A stretch of DNA of 64,000 nucleotides from Acidaminococcus fermentans_A (GTDB lineage: Bacteria; Bacillota; Negativicutes; Acidaminococcales; Acidaminococcaceae): NCBI RefSeq assembly GCF_052216985.1, contig NZ_JBQOUY010000001.1, positions 1 through 64,000 on the forward strand, written 5' to 3'. A program made the translations under genes and the position numbers. This document shows positions 42,812 through 52,870 of this stretch, one piece after another (the stretch's first letter is position 1; the number at the start of each line of letters is the position of its first letter). The notes under the pieces are model-generated. The model made no database searches and had not been told where the DNA came from. It worked only from the letters and a program-made list of their open reading frames with translations.

Positions 42812-43672
42812 TCAGACTAGTGGCTGGATCATCCCTGCCTGACGCATCTGCTGGGCTTCCGCCCGGAGCCGTTCGATCCGCTTCTCCGTAGAAGGATGGG
42901 TACTGAAAAGAGCCTGGGCATCCTTGGCAGAGAAAGGAGAGATGATGAACATATGAGCAGTCGCTTCCGTAGCCCGGGGCATGGTCCGGGTCCGGGCATA
43001 GCTCTCGATCTTGGCTAGGGCGTCTGCCAGGGCATCCGGGTCCCCGCTGAGCTGGCCGCCGGTATAATCGGCCATATATTCCCGGGTACGGGAAATGGCC
43101 AGCTGGATGATGGCAGCCGCCAGGGGCGTCAGGACCAGCATCAGGATCCCTACCACAGGGTTGTTCCGCCGGTCGTCCCGGTCCCCGCCGAACCAGAAAG
43201 CGAAGCGGGCCATGACGGAAATGATCCCGGCCATGCCGGCGGCAATGGTGCTGATCAGGATATCGCCGTGCTTAACATGGCTCATCTCGTGGCCCAGCAC
43301 CCCAGCAATCTCCCGGGGTTCCAAGAGCTCCATGAGGCCCGTGGTGACACAGACCGCTGCGTGTTCCGGATTCCTTCCCGTAGCAAAGGCATTGGGCAGC
43401 CCTGTATCGATCACATAGACCCGGGGCATAGGGAGCTGGGCCCGCTGGGCCAGGCCCTGGACGATCCCGTAGAGCATGGGGGCGCTCTGGGCATCCACTG
43501 GCTGGGCGTTGTACTGGGAGATCACTAGCTTGTCACTGTACCAGTACATCAAAACGTTGGAGATCAGGGAGAAGGCCAGCATCACGGTCATGCCGCTGCT
43601 CCCCCCGATATAGTCACCGATCAAAAGCATCAGGCCCGTCATCAGGCCCATCAGTAAAGTTGTTTTCAGCAT
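42812..43672 (-). CDS. htpX: Membrane zinc metalloprotease HtpX
   Basis: A 286-aa M48-family protease for quality control of membrane proteins. The zinc motif HEMSH is at 128-132, and the third ligand glutamate lies in a following ISRTREYMADYTGG segment. Two N-terminal and two central membrane helices are visible. It is 21 bases after xerD and is probably the last gene of that run. Confidence 0.93.
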   Translation of the reverse strand: MLKTTLLMGLMTGLMLLIGDYIGGSSGMTVMLAFSLISNVLMYWYSDKLVISQYNAQPVDAQSAPMLYGIVQGLAQRAQLPMPRVYVIDTGLPNAFATGRNPEHAAVCVTTGLMELLEPREIAGVLGHEMSHVKHGDILISTIAAGMAGIISVMARFAFWFGGDRDDRRNNPVVGILMLVLTPLAAAIIQLAISRTREYMADYTGGQLSGDPDALADALAKIESYARTRTMPRATEATAHMFIISPFSAKDAQALFSTHPSTEKRIERLRAEAQQMRQAGMIQPLV

Positions 43673-43693
43673 CGTCGTTCACCTCGGATTCTT

Positions 43694-44599
43694 TCACGCC
43701 CGGGGATGGCTCTTGTCAAAGACCGTCTTCAGGCGGCTGTTGGTCAGATGGGTATAGATCTGGGTGGTAGAGATATCCGAATGACCTAGGAGTTCCTGCA
43801 CCGTCCGGAGATCCGCCCCGTTATCCAGCATATGGGTGGCAAAAGAATGGCGCAGGATATGGGGAGTCAGGGGCTTCTGGATCCCGGCCTTCACCCCATA
43901 TTCCTTGATGATCTGCCAGAACCGCTGCCGGGTCATCCCCGTCCCTCGGATGGTCAGGAAGAGACTGTCATCTTCCCGTCCGTTCTTCACAAAGAGAGGC
44001 CGCACCTCCCTCAGGTATTTCTCCAGGAACTGGATAGCTGCCTTGCCCAGGGGAATCAGCCGTTCCTTGGCACCTTTCCCATAGGCGATCACATAGCGGG
44101 TCTCCAGGTTCACGCTGGCCCGTTTCAAGTTCAAGAGTTCTGAGACCCGCATGCCGGTCGCATACATCACTTCCAGCATGGTCCGGTCCCGGAAGCCTTC
44201 CGGCTGGCGGAGATCCGGGGCTGCTAGAAGCTGCTCCACTTCTTCCAGGCTCATCACCTTGGGCAGGACCACACCCCGGTTCCCCGCTTCGACCACTTCG
44301 GACGGATCTTCCTCCAGGAAACCCTCCGCCGTCATAAAGCGGAAAAAAGCCTTCAGAGCCGCCAGTTTCCGGGAAGCTGACGTGGGTGCATACTGCTGCT
44401 GCCGGAGCATCTTCATATACGCCAGGATATCCTCCCGGCTTACTTCCGTCAAGGGTTTCTTGATCCATCCGGCAAAGAGCCGGAGATCCCTACCATAGGA
44501 TTCCCGGGTATTGTAGGCCAGTCCCATTTCCACCGTCAGATATTCCAAAAACAGATTGATTTCTTTTTCCAGCTTATTCCTTATTGACACCCTGATCAT
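43694..44599 (-). CDS. xerD: Tyrosine recombinase XerD-like
   Basis: A 301-aa tyrosine recombinase of the XerC/XerD type, resolving chromosome dimers at dif. The N-terminal SAM-like DNA-binding domain (about 10-100) and catalytic domain are complete: ATGMRVSELL (Arg), HILRHSFATH (HxxR), LGHSDISTT and IYTHL (nucleophile Tyr). The ATG at 44599 overlaps hfq by 26 bases. A GTG at 44590 has a better ribosome-site distance, so the true start is uncertain by three codons. It is unrelated to the phage-encoded recombinase at 56912. Confidence 0.9.
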   Translation of the reverse strand: MIRVSIRNKLEKEINLFLEYLTVEMGLAYNTRESYGRDLRLFAGWIKKPLTEVSREDILAYMKMLRQQQYAPTSASRKLAALKAFFRFMTAEGFLEEDPSEVVEAGNRGVVLPKVMSLEEVEQLLAAPDLRQPEGFRDRTMLEVMYATGMRVSELLNLKRASVNLETRYVIAYGKGAKERLIPLGKAAIQFLEKYLREVRPLFVKNGREDDSLFLTIRGTGMTRQRFWQIIKEYGVKAGIQKPLTPHILRHSFATHMLDNGADLRTVQELLGHSDISTTQIYTHLTNSRLKTVFDKSHPRA

Positions 44600-44843
44600 T
44601 TCCTTTTTTTAAGACTAGGATTGTCTCTGCCTCTAAGGGAGCAATGGTAGAAATTGCATGTTTGTAAATCAGCTGCTGCTTGCCTTCGCTTTCCATGATC
44701 ACCGTGAAATTGTCGAAGCCCCAGACCTTGCCGCGAACCTGGAAGCCATTGAGCAGATAGACCACAATGGTCTTTTTTTCACTGCGCACCCGGTTCAGGA
44801 AACTGTCCTGCAGATTCAGTGGTTTGTTTGTACCCATTGTCAT
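44574..44843 (-). CDS. hfq: RNA chaperone Hfq
   Basis: An 89-aa Sm-like RNA-binding protein. The Sm1 region (LQDSFLNRVRSEKKTIVVYLLNGFQ in part) and the Sm2 motif YKHAIS near 61-66 (the YKHAI signature) are present. The hexamer helps small RNAs pair with mRNAs. It follows miaA, the usual order. Confidence 0.94.
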   Translation of the reverse strand: MTMGTNKPLNLQDSFLNRVRSEKKTIVVYLLNGFQVRGKVWGFDNFTVIMESEGKQQLIYKHAISTIAPLEAETILVLKKGNDQGVNKE

Positions 44844-44929
44844 GATATTCCTCTCCTTGTCGTGTACGTATTACAGGAAAAACCCGAAAAATCTTCCTGC
44901 CTTGAACTTCAGTATCCGAAGAAGGATGC

Positions 44930-45889
44930 TTAGCGCCTCAGGGTTCCTGATTCCTGGATAAAATCTTTGGCCTGCAATGCGGCCAGCATGTCTGCAACAC
45001 AACGCTGATACTCGGGAGGATCTTCCAGCTGGAACCATTGGATGTAGGGCATTTTCTTGTACCAAGTGATCTGCCGTTTGGCAAAATTCCGGGTAGCCTG
45101 CTTCAATTTGGCGATGCATTCTTCCTGGGTCCATTTCCCATGGAAATACTGCAGCACCTGTCGGTAGCCGATGCTCTTCATGGACTGGGCCGTTTCCGGC
45201 ACCCCCATGGCCATCAGTTTCCGGGTCTCTTCGAACAGGCCCTGTTCCACCATCTGATCCACCCGCCGGTTGATCCTCTCATAGAGAGAAGCCCGAGGCA
45301 TACTCAATCCGAAGACAACCGCGTCGTAGGGACTCTCTGCCGCCTTGGCTGCAGAGACCCGTTCCCCGCCAAGGGTTGTTTCGATGGCTCTTATTATACG
45401 CCTTCTGTCATTAATCTTCAATTCCATGGCTTTATCCGGATCCAGAGCTTCCAATTTTTGGTGGAGTGCCTCATTCCCCTCCCGTTCGGCAAAGGCGTCC
45501 AGTTCCTGGCGCAGGGAGGCAGATTCGTCCACCTGGGAAAAATCGTATCCTTCTAGGAGAGCCTTGACGTAGAGGCCGGTCCCCCCTACCAGGATGGGCA
45601 TCTTTCCCCTGGCCTGGCAGTCCCGGATCAGCCGGTCCGCCTGCTGTTGGAAATCCACCACGGAAAATTTTTCTTGCGGATCCAGGATGTCCACCAGATG
45701 ATGAGGCACCAGTGCCAGTTCCTCTGCCGTCGGCTTGGCTGTAGCGATATCCATATGGCGGAACACCAGCATGGAATCTCCGGAGATGATCTCGCCTCCC
45801 AGCTCCTGGGCCAGGGCGATACCGCAATGGCTCTTGCCCGTAGCCGTAGGGCCGATGATGGCGATGACTTTCGGTTTGCCCTTTATCAC
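44930..45889 (-). CDS. miaA: tRNA dimethylallyltransferase MiaA
   Basis: A 319-aa enzyme that adds dimethylallyl to A37 of tRNAs reading U-starting codons. The P-loop GPTATGKS (about 13-20), SGDSMLVF, and GGTGLYVKAL motifs are present. Its product is the substrate for MiaB, encoded in the same run at 51276. The start overlaps the methyltransferase gene by four bases. Confidence 0.94.
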   Translation of the reverse strand: MIKGKPKVIAIIGPTATGKSHCGIALAQELGGEIISGDSMLVFRHMDIATAKPTAEELALVPHHLVDILDPQEKFSVVDFQQQADRLIRDCQARGKMPILVGGTGLYVKALLEGYDFSQVDESASLRQELDAFAEREGNEALHQKLEALDPDKAMELKINDRRRIIRAIETTLGGERVSAAKAAESPYDAVVFGLSMPRASLYERINRRVDQMVEQGLFEETRKLMAMGVPETAQSMKSIGYRQVLQYFHGKWTQEECIAKLKQATRNFAKRQITWYKKMPYIQWFQLEDPPEYQRCVADMLAALQAKDFIQESGTLRR

Positions 45890-46677
45890 ACTACTGCCTC
45901 CCTTTCGATGATTCCATACCGGATCCGGCTGTATTTGCCCCCCTGGATCTCCCGGGCACCCAGGCTCCGGAGCAGGTCTTCATCCCGTTCCTTCACCACC
46001 ACACGAGGGGCCAGGCGCAGGGCAGCCCGGATCATGGACGGATCCAAAGATTTATGGTAGGAAGCCGGGCGCAGGGGCTGCATACTGGCCGAATTCCCTA
46101 CCGGATTCCTGAACATGGGATCGAAATAGACCACATCGAAAGAATCCGCCGGGAACGCAGGTAGCAGGTCTTCTGCTTTTCCCAGACGGGCCTGGATGCG
46201 GTGGAGGCTCTCTGTGATATCCTGATCCTCGATGACATAGTGCTGGAGACCCTGGGAAACGGCCCAATACAGGACGGGAGAAGCTTCCAGTCCCACCACT
46301 TTCCCTTCCGGTCCCGTCACGAAGGAGGCCACCACCGCATCGGCGGCCAGGCCCAAAGTGCAGTCCAGCACCCGCATCCCCCGCTGGAGCTGGCAGGCCT
46401 GGACCAAGTGATCCGTGCCGCTCCGTTTCAGGTTCCGGATCCGTGGGACACCCATGGAGGGATGATACCGGAGGATCCCTTCTTCCGTACAGACCTGAGG
46501 GCCCTGATGGGTGGCCACCAGGACAGCCCTCAGGCCTTTTTCCTGCAGGAACTGCTCCATGGTCCCATGGAGGGGCCGGGGAAAGAAAGGAAGGCCCAGG
46601 GTACGGGCCCAGGTACGGGCTTCCTGATAGAGTTCGGTCCCGCATTTGCGGATGACCGTGACCCCGTAAATGGACAT
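45886..46677 (-). CDS. Class I SAM-dependent methyltransferase, RsmJ-like
   Basis: A 263-aa methyltransferase. The SAM-binding region is VLDCTLGLAADAVVAS (about 98-113), with the catalytic-type motif YFDPMFRNP near 178-186. It resembles RsmJ, which methylates G1516 of 16S rRNA in E. coli; identity is too loose to be sure. It sits between mutL and miaA and overlaps miaA, in a run of tRNA/rRNA and repair genes. Confidence 0.7.
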   Translation of the reverse strand: MSIYGVTVIRKCGTELYQEARTWARTLGLPFFPRPLHGTMEQFLQEKGLRAVLVATHQGPQVCTEEGILRYHPSMGVPRIRNLKRSGTDHLVQACQLQRGMRVLDCTLGLAADAVVASFVTGPEGKVVGLEASPVLYWAVSQGLQHYVIEDQDITESLHRIQARLGKAEDLLPAFPADSFDVVYFDPMFRNPVGNSASMQPLRPASYHKSLDPSMIRAALRLAPRVVVKERDEDLLRSLGAREIQGGKYSRIRYGIIEREAVV

Positions 46678-46699
46678 GGCTTCGGTTCTCCTTTCCTGT

Positions 46700-48670
46700 T
46701 CAAGTCCGCTTGAACATATGGTACAGTTCTTCGCTGGAAAGCTGAATCATGCAGGGCCGTCCGTGGGGACAAGTAAAGGGATGCTCTGTGTTCAGCAGTT
46801 CCAGGATCAGCTGGCGCATCTGGCGGATGTTCAGCACTTCTCCCGCCCGGATGGCACTGTGGCAGGCCGCATAGTGGAGCACGCCTTCCCGCAGGTCGCT
46901 GGTCTTGATTTTCTTGTTTTCCGACAGCAGCTTCAGGATATCTTCGATGAAGCCTTCCGCCTGTCCGTTTTCCACATCCGCCGGCAGTGCCGAGACCCGG
47001 AGGGCGGTTTCCCCGGCAGGTTCCACATCCACTCCCAGTTCCAGGAATTCCTGCCGGTAGCTTTCGATCAGTTCCACATCGGGCTTGGTCACATTGAGGA
47101 ACAAAGGCAGGAGCAGCTGCTGGGAAGGGATCTTCTGCTGCTGACGGACGAATTTGTCATACATGATCCGTTCATGGGCCGCATGCTGGTCGATCAAATA
47201 TAAGGCTGTCTCCGACTGGGCCACGATGAAGACCCGGTCCACCTGGCCCAGGGGCCAGATCATATCCACGCCGCTGTTTGACGCAGCGTCCCGGGCTTCC
47301 TCTGTCAGCGCTACATCGCTGATAGGGGCTTCCATCCCGGATCCCGCCGGGCTGCCAGTCATCTCCCCGGTTCCGGCTGCGGTTCCCGCCGGGATCGGTT
47401 CTTCCCGGCGCTGGGCCGCAAAGAATTTTGCCGTGGTCTCTTCAGAGATTTCCTCGGGCACCTTCCATACTGGCTGGCCGTAGCTGCCGGAAGGGCTGGA
47501 CGCATAGCTCCGCCCAAAGGAACTGATCCGAGGCTGATATCCCCGGCCATCTCCCTGGAAGAGGGGCTTCTGTTCCGGCGCTGTCCCTGATGTCCGTCCC
47601 GGGAGCGCTGCCGTTTCCGGCTTCTGGAAGCCAGGCTGCGCCAGGGCAACGGAACCATCCCCTGCAGATTTCCCCGTCATGGGCTGGGTCAGGGCCTGGC
47701 AGAGGCCGTGGTATACCGCCCGGTACACGGCGCTTTCATCCCCGAACTTGATTTCGCTTTTCTGGGGATGGACGTTGATATCGATGAGATGGGTATCGAT
47801 GCCGATGTCCAGCACGGCGAAGGGGAATCCGGCTTTGGGGATTTGGGACTGGTAGGCATGGTCGATGGCCTTGCTCACCATCCGGTTGTTGATGCAGCGG
47901 CCGTTCACAAAGAGGGTCTGCCACTGCCGGGTCCCCTTCAGCAGGGTGGGCCGGCTGATATACCCTTTAACGGAAATCCCGTCCTGGGCATAGTCCACCG
48001 TCAGCAGTTCTCGGGTCACTTCTTTCCCGTAAAGAGACCCGATGGTGTCCAGGATATCCCCGCTGCCCGGGGTATTGATTACTTCCTTGTCATCCCGGGT
48101 CAGGATCATATGGACATCCGGCCGGGACAGAGCGATCTTGGAGAGGATCTCGCTGATGTACCGGCCTTCTGTATGGGTCGTCCGGAGGAACTTCCGCCGG
48201 GCTGGGACGTTATAGAACAGATCTTTCACGGTGATGGTGGTCCCCACATCCCCGCCCATGGATTCCACTTCCATCTCTTCGCCCCCGTCGATGGTGATCC
48301 GGGTGGCGAAGTCCGATCCGGCTTCCCGGGTCAGCAAGGTGAAATGGGAGACAGAAGCGATACTGGGCAGGGCTTCCCCCCGGAAACCCAGGGTGTGGAG
48401 GGTGAGCAGGTCGTCTGCCTTGACGATCTTGCTGGTGGCATGGCGCAGGATGGCCATCCGGGCATTGGCTTCATCCATTCCGGACCCGTTATCCCGGACC
48501 CGGATGAATTCCGTCCCTCCGGCAAAGATGCTCACCTCGATCTGGCTGGCACCGGCATCCAGGGAATTCTCCACCAGTTCCTTCACCACGGAAGCAGGTT
48601 TTTCCACTACTTCCCCGGCAGCGATCTGGTTGGAAGTATTCTGGTCCAGCAGCTGTACTTTGGCACTCAT
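46700..48670 (-). CDS. mutL: DNA mismatch repair protein MutL
   Basis: A 656-aa MutL. The N-terminal GHKL ATPase (1 to about 330) has ENSLDAGA, DNGSGM and GFRGEAL. A Ser/Gly/Pro-rich linker follows, then the C-terminal dimerisation/endonuclease domain with the metal motif DQHAAHERIMYD, ACHSAIRAGE and CPHGRP. The usual DQHAx2Ex4E motif has Asp in place of the last Glu. It starts at the base where mutS ends. Confidence 0.94.
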   Translation of the reverse strand: MSAKVQLLDQNTSNQIAAGEVVEKPASVVKELVENSLDAGASQIEVSIFAGGTEFIRVRDNGSGMDEANARMAILRHATSKIVKADDLLTLHTLGFRGEALPSIASVSHFTLLTREAGSDFATRITIDGGEEMEVESMGGDVGTTITVKDLFYNVPARRKFLRTTHTEGRYISEILSKIALSRPDVHMILTRDDKEVINTPGSGDILDTIGSLYGKEVTRELLTVDYAQDGISVKGYISRPTLLKGTRQWQTLFVNGRCINNRMVSKAIDHAYQSQIPKAGFPFAVLDIGIDTHLIDINVHPQKSEIKFGDESAVYRAVYHGLCQALTQPMTGKSAGDGSVALAQPGFQKPETAALPGRTSGTAPEQKPLFQGDGRGYQPRISSFGRSYASSPSGSYGQPVWKVPEEISEETTAKFFAAQRREEPIPAGTAAGTGEMTGSPAGSGMEAPISDVALTEEARDAASNSGVDMIWPLGQVDRVFIVAQSETALYLIDQHAAHERIMYDKFVRQQQKIPSQQLLLPLFLNVTKPDVELIESYRQEFLELGVDVEPAGETALRVSALPADVENGQAEGFIEDILKLLSENKKIKTSDLREGVLHYAACHSAIRAGEVLNIRQMRQLILELLNTEHPFTCPHGRPCMIQLSSEELYHMFKRT

Positions 48671-51279
48671 CAGTTCCGACCTCCCTCCCGTTTGGCTTCT
48701 TCCTGGAGTTTATACAGGGTATTCAGCGCCTCCAGGGGCGTCATAGTTATCACATCCAGGCTCCGCAGGGTATCCCCGATCACATCGCTGAAGAGGCTGG
48801 GCTGCAGGTCTTCTTCCTGAGGTCTGGCCGCCTTCCGGGGGGCCGGAGCCGTCGGTTTCCCAGTACTCCCCTGGGCCGTATAGCCTGTCAGCAGCTCGTC
48901 CGCCCGCTTCACCACTTTTTCCGGCAGGCCGGCCAGACGGGCCACATGGATCCCGTAGCTCTTATCCGTGCCCCCAGGGACGATCCGCCGGAGGAAGACC
49001 ACTTCCCGGCCTTTTTCCTTGACAGCCACCGAATAGTTCTTGATCCCCGGATCCAGCTGTTCCAGTTCGATCAGTTCGTGGTAGTGGGTGGCGAAGAGAG
49101 TCTTGGCTTTGATCTTGTCATTGATGTATTCCACCACCGCCCGGGCGATGCTCATGCCGTCGTAGGTGCTGGTGCCCCGGCCCACTTCATCCAGGATGAT
49201 CAGGCTGCGGCTGGTGGCGTATTTCAGGATGTTGGCCACTTCGTTCATTTCCACCATGAAGGTACTCTGGCCCGTGGCCAGGTCATCGCTGGCCCCCACC
49301 CGGGTGAAGATCCGGTCCACCGGGCACACATCTGCTTCCCGTGCCGGGATGAAGCTGCCCATCTGGGTCATCAGGGTAAGGAGGGCCACCTGGCGCATAT
49401 AAGTGGATTTCCCCGCCATGTTGGGGCCTGTGAGGATGATCAGCCTTTCGTCGGTGTTATTCAAGTGCACATCGTTGGGCACGAACAATTCCCGTTCCAA
49501 CAGCTTTTCTACCACCGGATGCCGACCGTCTTTGATGGTGATCTCCTGGCGGTTGTTGAGCTGGGGGCACACATAATTCCCTTTGAAAGCTGCCATGGCC
49601 AGGGAATAGAGCACATCCAGCACCCCCAGGCCCCGGGCCGTTTCCTGGACCTCAGCAAGATGCTGGCGGATATCCTGGCGGATCCCGTCGAACAGGTAAT
49701 ATTCCAGCTGCTGGATCTTTTCCTTGGCGCTGAGGATCTTGTTCTCGAAATCCTTCAGTTCCGGCACGATGTACCGTTCTCCGTTGACCAGGGTCTGCTT
49801 CCGGATGAAGCTGTCCGGCACCTGGGAAATCTGTCCTTTGGACACTTCGATATAATAGCCGAAGACTTTGTTATACCCTACCTTCAGGTTCTTGATCCCG
49901 GTCTGGTCCTTGATCTTCTGTTCGAAGTGCAGCATCCACTGGTTGTTGTTTTCTGCAATGTCGTGGACTTCGTCCAGTTCCGCATTGAAGCCCCGCCGAA
50001 TCATGCCCCCTTCCCGGACAGTGAAAGGAGGATCATCCACGATGCCCCGTTCCAGTTCATCCAATAGATCCTGGTGCAGGCTGATCCGGCCGTCCAGGGT
50101 ATGGAGGAGTCCCGCCGGGATCCCGGAAAGCAGCTGCTTCACCTGGGGCAGGGCCCGGAGTGCCGTCCGCAGGGCCGCCAGGTCCCGGGCATTGGCAGAC
50201 CCCACTTCGATCCGGGACAGGATCCGTTCCAAGTCGGTGATTTCTCCCAGGCCGTCTCCCAGGTCCGTGCGGAACCGGGCATGGTCCACCATATAGCCGA
50301 TGGCCTGCTGCCGCAGCCGGATCCGGGCCGTATCCAACAGCGGGCTTTCCACCCACTGCCGGAGCTGCCGGGCCCCCATAGCCGTCCGGGTATAATCCAG
50401 CACTTCCAGGAGGGTCCCATGGCGAGTGCCGTCCTTCATGCTCTTCACCAGTTCCAGGTTCCGGATGGCCGTGGCATCCAGATTCATCACCGCATCCGTA
50501 GTGATTTCCCGGAGCCGGTTGATCTGAGCCAGGTCGCTCTTTACATTTTCATGGATGTACTGGAGCATATGCTCCACCGTCCCATGGACCAAAGGTTCCT
50601 TGGCTGCCGGGCAGTCTTCTCCGAAATGCTGGCGGAAGTAATCCAGGCCGGGCACCGGATCATACTGGTTCACCATGCAGTCCGGTAGTTTCTGGGCCAT
50701 TTTATCCAGCAGGCCGCCCAAGGCCTCTTGGGGTTCCGTCAGCACCAGTTCTGCCGGCTGGATCCGATAGAGCTGGTCCAGCACAGCTTCCTCCCGGTCC
50801 TTTCCCCGGGCCAGGTACCAGGCACATTCCCCGGTGGACACATCGGCAAAGGCCAGGCAGAACCCGCTGTCATCCTGTTCCAGGCAGGCCAGGTACTGGT
50901 TGTGGCTCTCCTCCAGCACCGCATCGCTGAGCACCGTCCCCGGGGTCAGGATCTTGGTCACTTCCCGTTTCACGATGCCCACGGCTTTTTTGGGATCTTC
51001 CATCTGGTCGCAGATGGCGATCTTGTAGCCTTTTTTGATCAGTTTGGCCAGGTAGCCGTCCACCGAATGGAAGGGCACCCCGCACATGGGCATGGAGCTG
51101 GAAGCCCCTGCCTTCCCTCCGGCCCGCTTGGTCAGGGTCAGGTTCAGTTCCCGGGACGCCGTGATGGCATCTTCATTGAAGAGCTCATAGAAATCGCCCA
51201 GCCGGAAGAAAAGCAGCTCGTCTTTATGTTGTTCCTTGATCTCCAGATACTGCTGGAGCATCGGAGTTAACGTCGTCAT
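48670..51279 (-). CDS. mutS: DNA mismatch repair protein MutS
   Basis: An 869-aa MutS. The mismatch-reading Phe-x-Glu motif is in GDFYELF near residue 28; clamp and lever domains follow, then the ATPase with Walker A GPNMAGKST and Walker B LIILDEVGRGT. A C-terminal helix region interacts with MutL and the clamp. It overlaps miaB by four bases and mutL by one. Confidence 0.95.
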   Translation of the reverse strand: MTTLTPMLQQYLEIKEQHKDELLFFRLGDFYELFNEDAITASRELNLTLTKRAGGKAGASSSMPMCGVPFHSVDGYLAKLIKKGYKIAICDQMEDPKKAVGIVKREVTKILTPGTVLSDAVLEESHNQYLACLEQDDSGFCLAFADVSTGECAWYLARGKDREEAVLDQLYRIQPAELVLTEPQEALGGLLDKMAQKLPDCMVNQYDPVPGLDYFRQHFGEDCPAAKEPLVHGTVEHMLQYIHENVKSDLAQINRLREITTDAVMNLDATAIRNLELVKSMKDGTRHGTLLEVLDYTRTAMGARQLRQWVESPLLDTARIRLRQQAIGYMVDHARFRTDLGDGLGEITDLERILSRIEVGSANARDLAALRTALRALPQVKQLLSGIPAGLLHTLDGRISLHQDLLDELERGIVDDPPFTVREGGMIRRGFNAELDEVHDIAENNNQWMLHFEQKIKDQTGIKNLKVGYNKVFGYYIEVSKGQISQVPDSFIRKQTLVNGERYIVPELKDFENKILSAKEKIQQLEYYLFDGIRQDIRQHLAEVQETARGLGVLDVLYSLAMAAFKGNYVCPQLNNRQEITIKDGRHPVVEKLLERELFVPNDVHLNNTDERLIILTGPNMAGKSTYMRQVALLTLMTQMGSFIPAREADVCPVDRIFTRVGASDDLATGQSTFMVEMNEVANILKYATSRSLIILDEVGRGTSTYDGMSIARAVVEYINDKIKAKTLFATHYHELIELEQLDPGIKNYSVAVKEKGREVVFLRRIVPGGTDKSYGIHVARLAGLPEKVVKRADELLTGYTAQGSTGKPTAPAPRKAARPQEEDLQPSLFSDVIGDTLRSLDVITMTPLEALNTLYKLQEEAKREGGRN

Positions 51280-52604
51280 AACACAGCACGTCCTTTGAGC
51301 AGCCAGGTCTGAGCGGTTTCAATGGCCACGGGGACGATGTCCCCAGGATTGAAGATCCGTTCCCCCACCGGCCAGAGCACCAGCTTGTTGCCGTCGGTCC
51401 GGCCGCTCCACATTTTTTTGTTGTTGTGGCTCAGGCCTTCCACCATCACCGGCAGGGTCCGCCCCACCAGTTTCTGGTTATGTTTCAGGCTGTGCCGGTT
51501 CTGGAGCTCCATGAGCCGGTTCAGCCGATCTTTCTTCACCTCTTCCGGCACCTGGGCTTCCATGGCGGCTGCCGGAGTCCCGGAACGCTTGGAGTAGATG
51601 AAGGTATAAGCCGCATCATAGCTGACTTCCTCGAAAAGGCTCAGGGTCTCCTGGAAGTCCTCCTCCGTCTCTCCCGGGAAGCCCACGATGATGTCTGTGG
51701 TCAGCACCGCTTCCGGCACGTAGCGCCGGATGGTAGCCACCAGCTGGAGATAGGATTCCCGGGTATAGCCCCGGTTCATAGCCTGCATGATCCGGGTGCT
51801 GCCGCTTTGGACGGGGATATGGAAATGCTTGCACACATGTTTGCTTTCCGCAATGGTCCGGATCAGTTCCTCGCTCATATCCCGAGGATGGCTGGTCATA
51901 TAGCGGACCCGTTCCACCCCGGGGATGGCATCCACCTGGCGCAGGAGAGCGGCAAAAGCATCCTTGTCTCCCCGGTCTTTTCCATAGGAATTCACATTCT
52001 GTCCCAGGAGCGTGAATTCCCGGTAGCCCAGGTCCACAGCCTTCCGGATTTCCTCACAGCTGGCCTCGGCACTGCGGCTCCGTTCTCGGCCCCGGACATA
52101 GGGCACGATGCAGTAGGTGCAGAAATTGTTGCAGCCGTACATGATGGGCACCCAGGCCGCATAGCTGCTCTTCCGCACGAAATGGCCCTCGAATTCCCTG
52201 GGCATGACGGTGAGATCATTGAACATGCCAGATTTCCGCTGGGTCTGGTGCAGATAATCCTGGAGGATGGCACTGAAGTTATTCACATGGGCCGTACCGA
52301 TGAGCAGGTCCACCTGGGGGTACTTCTTCAGGAAGTCCGCCCCATCTTTCTGGGCCATGCAGCCGGTGACACAGAGAACTTTGGAAGGATCTTCCCGTTT
52401 GATCTGCTTCATTTCCCCGATCTTGCCCAGGATCTTCTTCTCTGCACTTTCCCGGACACAGCAGGTATTGATCAGGATCACGTCTGCATCATGATAATCT
52501 TCGGTATAATGGTAGCCCAGGTCAGACAGCTGCCCGGCATAATGTTCTGAATCGCTTTCATTCATCTGACAGCCGTAATTCAGAATGGTGTAACTCTTGG
52601 TCAT
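51276..52604 (-). CDS. miaB: tRNA-2-methylthio-N6-dimethylallyladenosine synthase MiaB
   Basis: A 442-aa radical SAM methylthiotransferase that completes ms2i6A37 on tRNA. The N-terminal GCQMNESDSE and two more cluster cysteines, the radical SAM motif GCNNFCTYC and a C-terminal TRAM domain are seen. It heads the miaB-mutS-mutL-rsmJ-like-miaA-hfq-xerD-htpX run and is the last clear host gene before the prophage. Confidence 0.94.
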   Translation of the reverse strand: MTKSYTILNYGCQMNESDSEHYAGQLSDLGYHYTEDYHDADVILINTCCVRESAEKKILGKIGEMKQIKREDPSKVLCVTGCMAQKDGADFLKKYPQVDLLIGTAHVNNFSAILQDYLHQTQRKSGMFNDLTVMPREFEGHFVRKSSYAAWVPIMYGCNNFCTYCIVPYVRGRERSRSAEASCEEIRKAVDLGYREFTLLGQNVNSYGKDRGDKDAFAALLRQVDAIPGVERVRYMTSHPRDMSEELIRTIAESKHVCKHFHIPVQSGSTRIMQAMNRGYTRESYLQLVATIRRYVPEAVLTTDIIVGFPGETEEDFQETLSLFEEVSYDAAYTFIYSKRSGTPAAAMEAQVPEEVKKDRLNRLMELQNRHSLKHNQKLVGRTLPVMVEGLSHNNKKMWSGRTDGNKLVLWPVGERIFNPGDIVPVAIETAQTWLLKGRAVL

Positions 52605-52817
52605 TGGTTCTCTGTTTCCCTTCTATCTTAAGATTCCAGCAATTGACAGTGAAAAGTCTCAATAGTTTATTTTATCACGGGTCCGGGAAAAATGATAGAG
52701 ACAAGCTGTTTTGATAGGCTGTATGCAGGTTTTAGCCAAGGGCCACTTTTTTAAAAAACGCTCTGATAGGTACGTTTTGGCTTAAATTTCTGCCGTATTT
52801 TTGCCGGCAAAAAAATA
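52605..52817. other. Host/prophage border region without a gene
   Basis: No gene is seen. It should contain the miaB promoter, but no clear one is visible. A 16-bp palindrome TTTTTGCCGGCAAAAA is centred near 52805. The left prophage end may lie here or up to about 53.9 kb; no attachment-site duplication can be identified without the other end. Confidence 0.4.
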
Positions 52818-52840
52818 GAGGGCCGTCACTGACGGTCCTC
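52818..52840 (-). terminator. Terminator of the three-gene operator-controlled run
   Basis: GAGGGCCGTC and GACGGTCCTC form a 10-bp stem (one G-U) with loop ACT. On the minus strand it runs into TATTTTTTTG. Confidence 0.85.
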
Positions 52841-52870
52841 TTTGGCTATCCTTTTGAGCTTTCGGACGAT

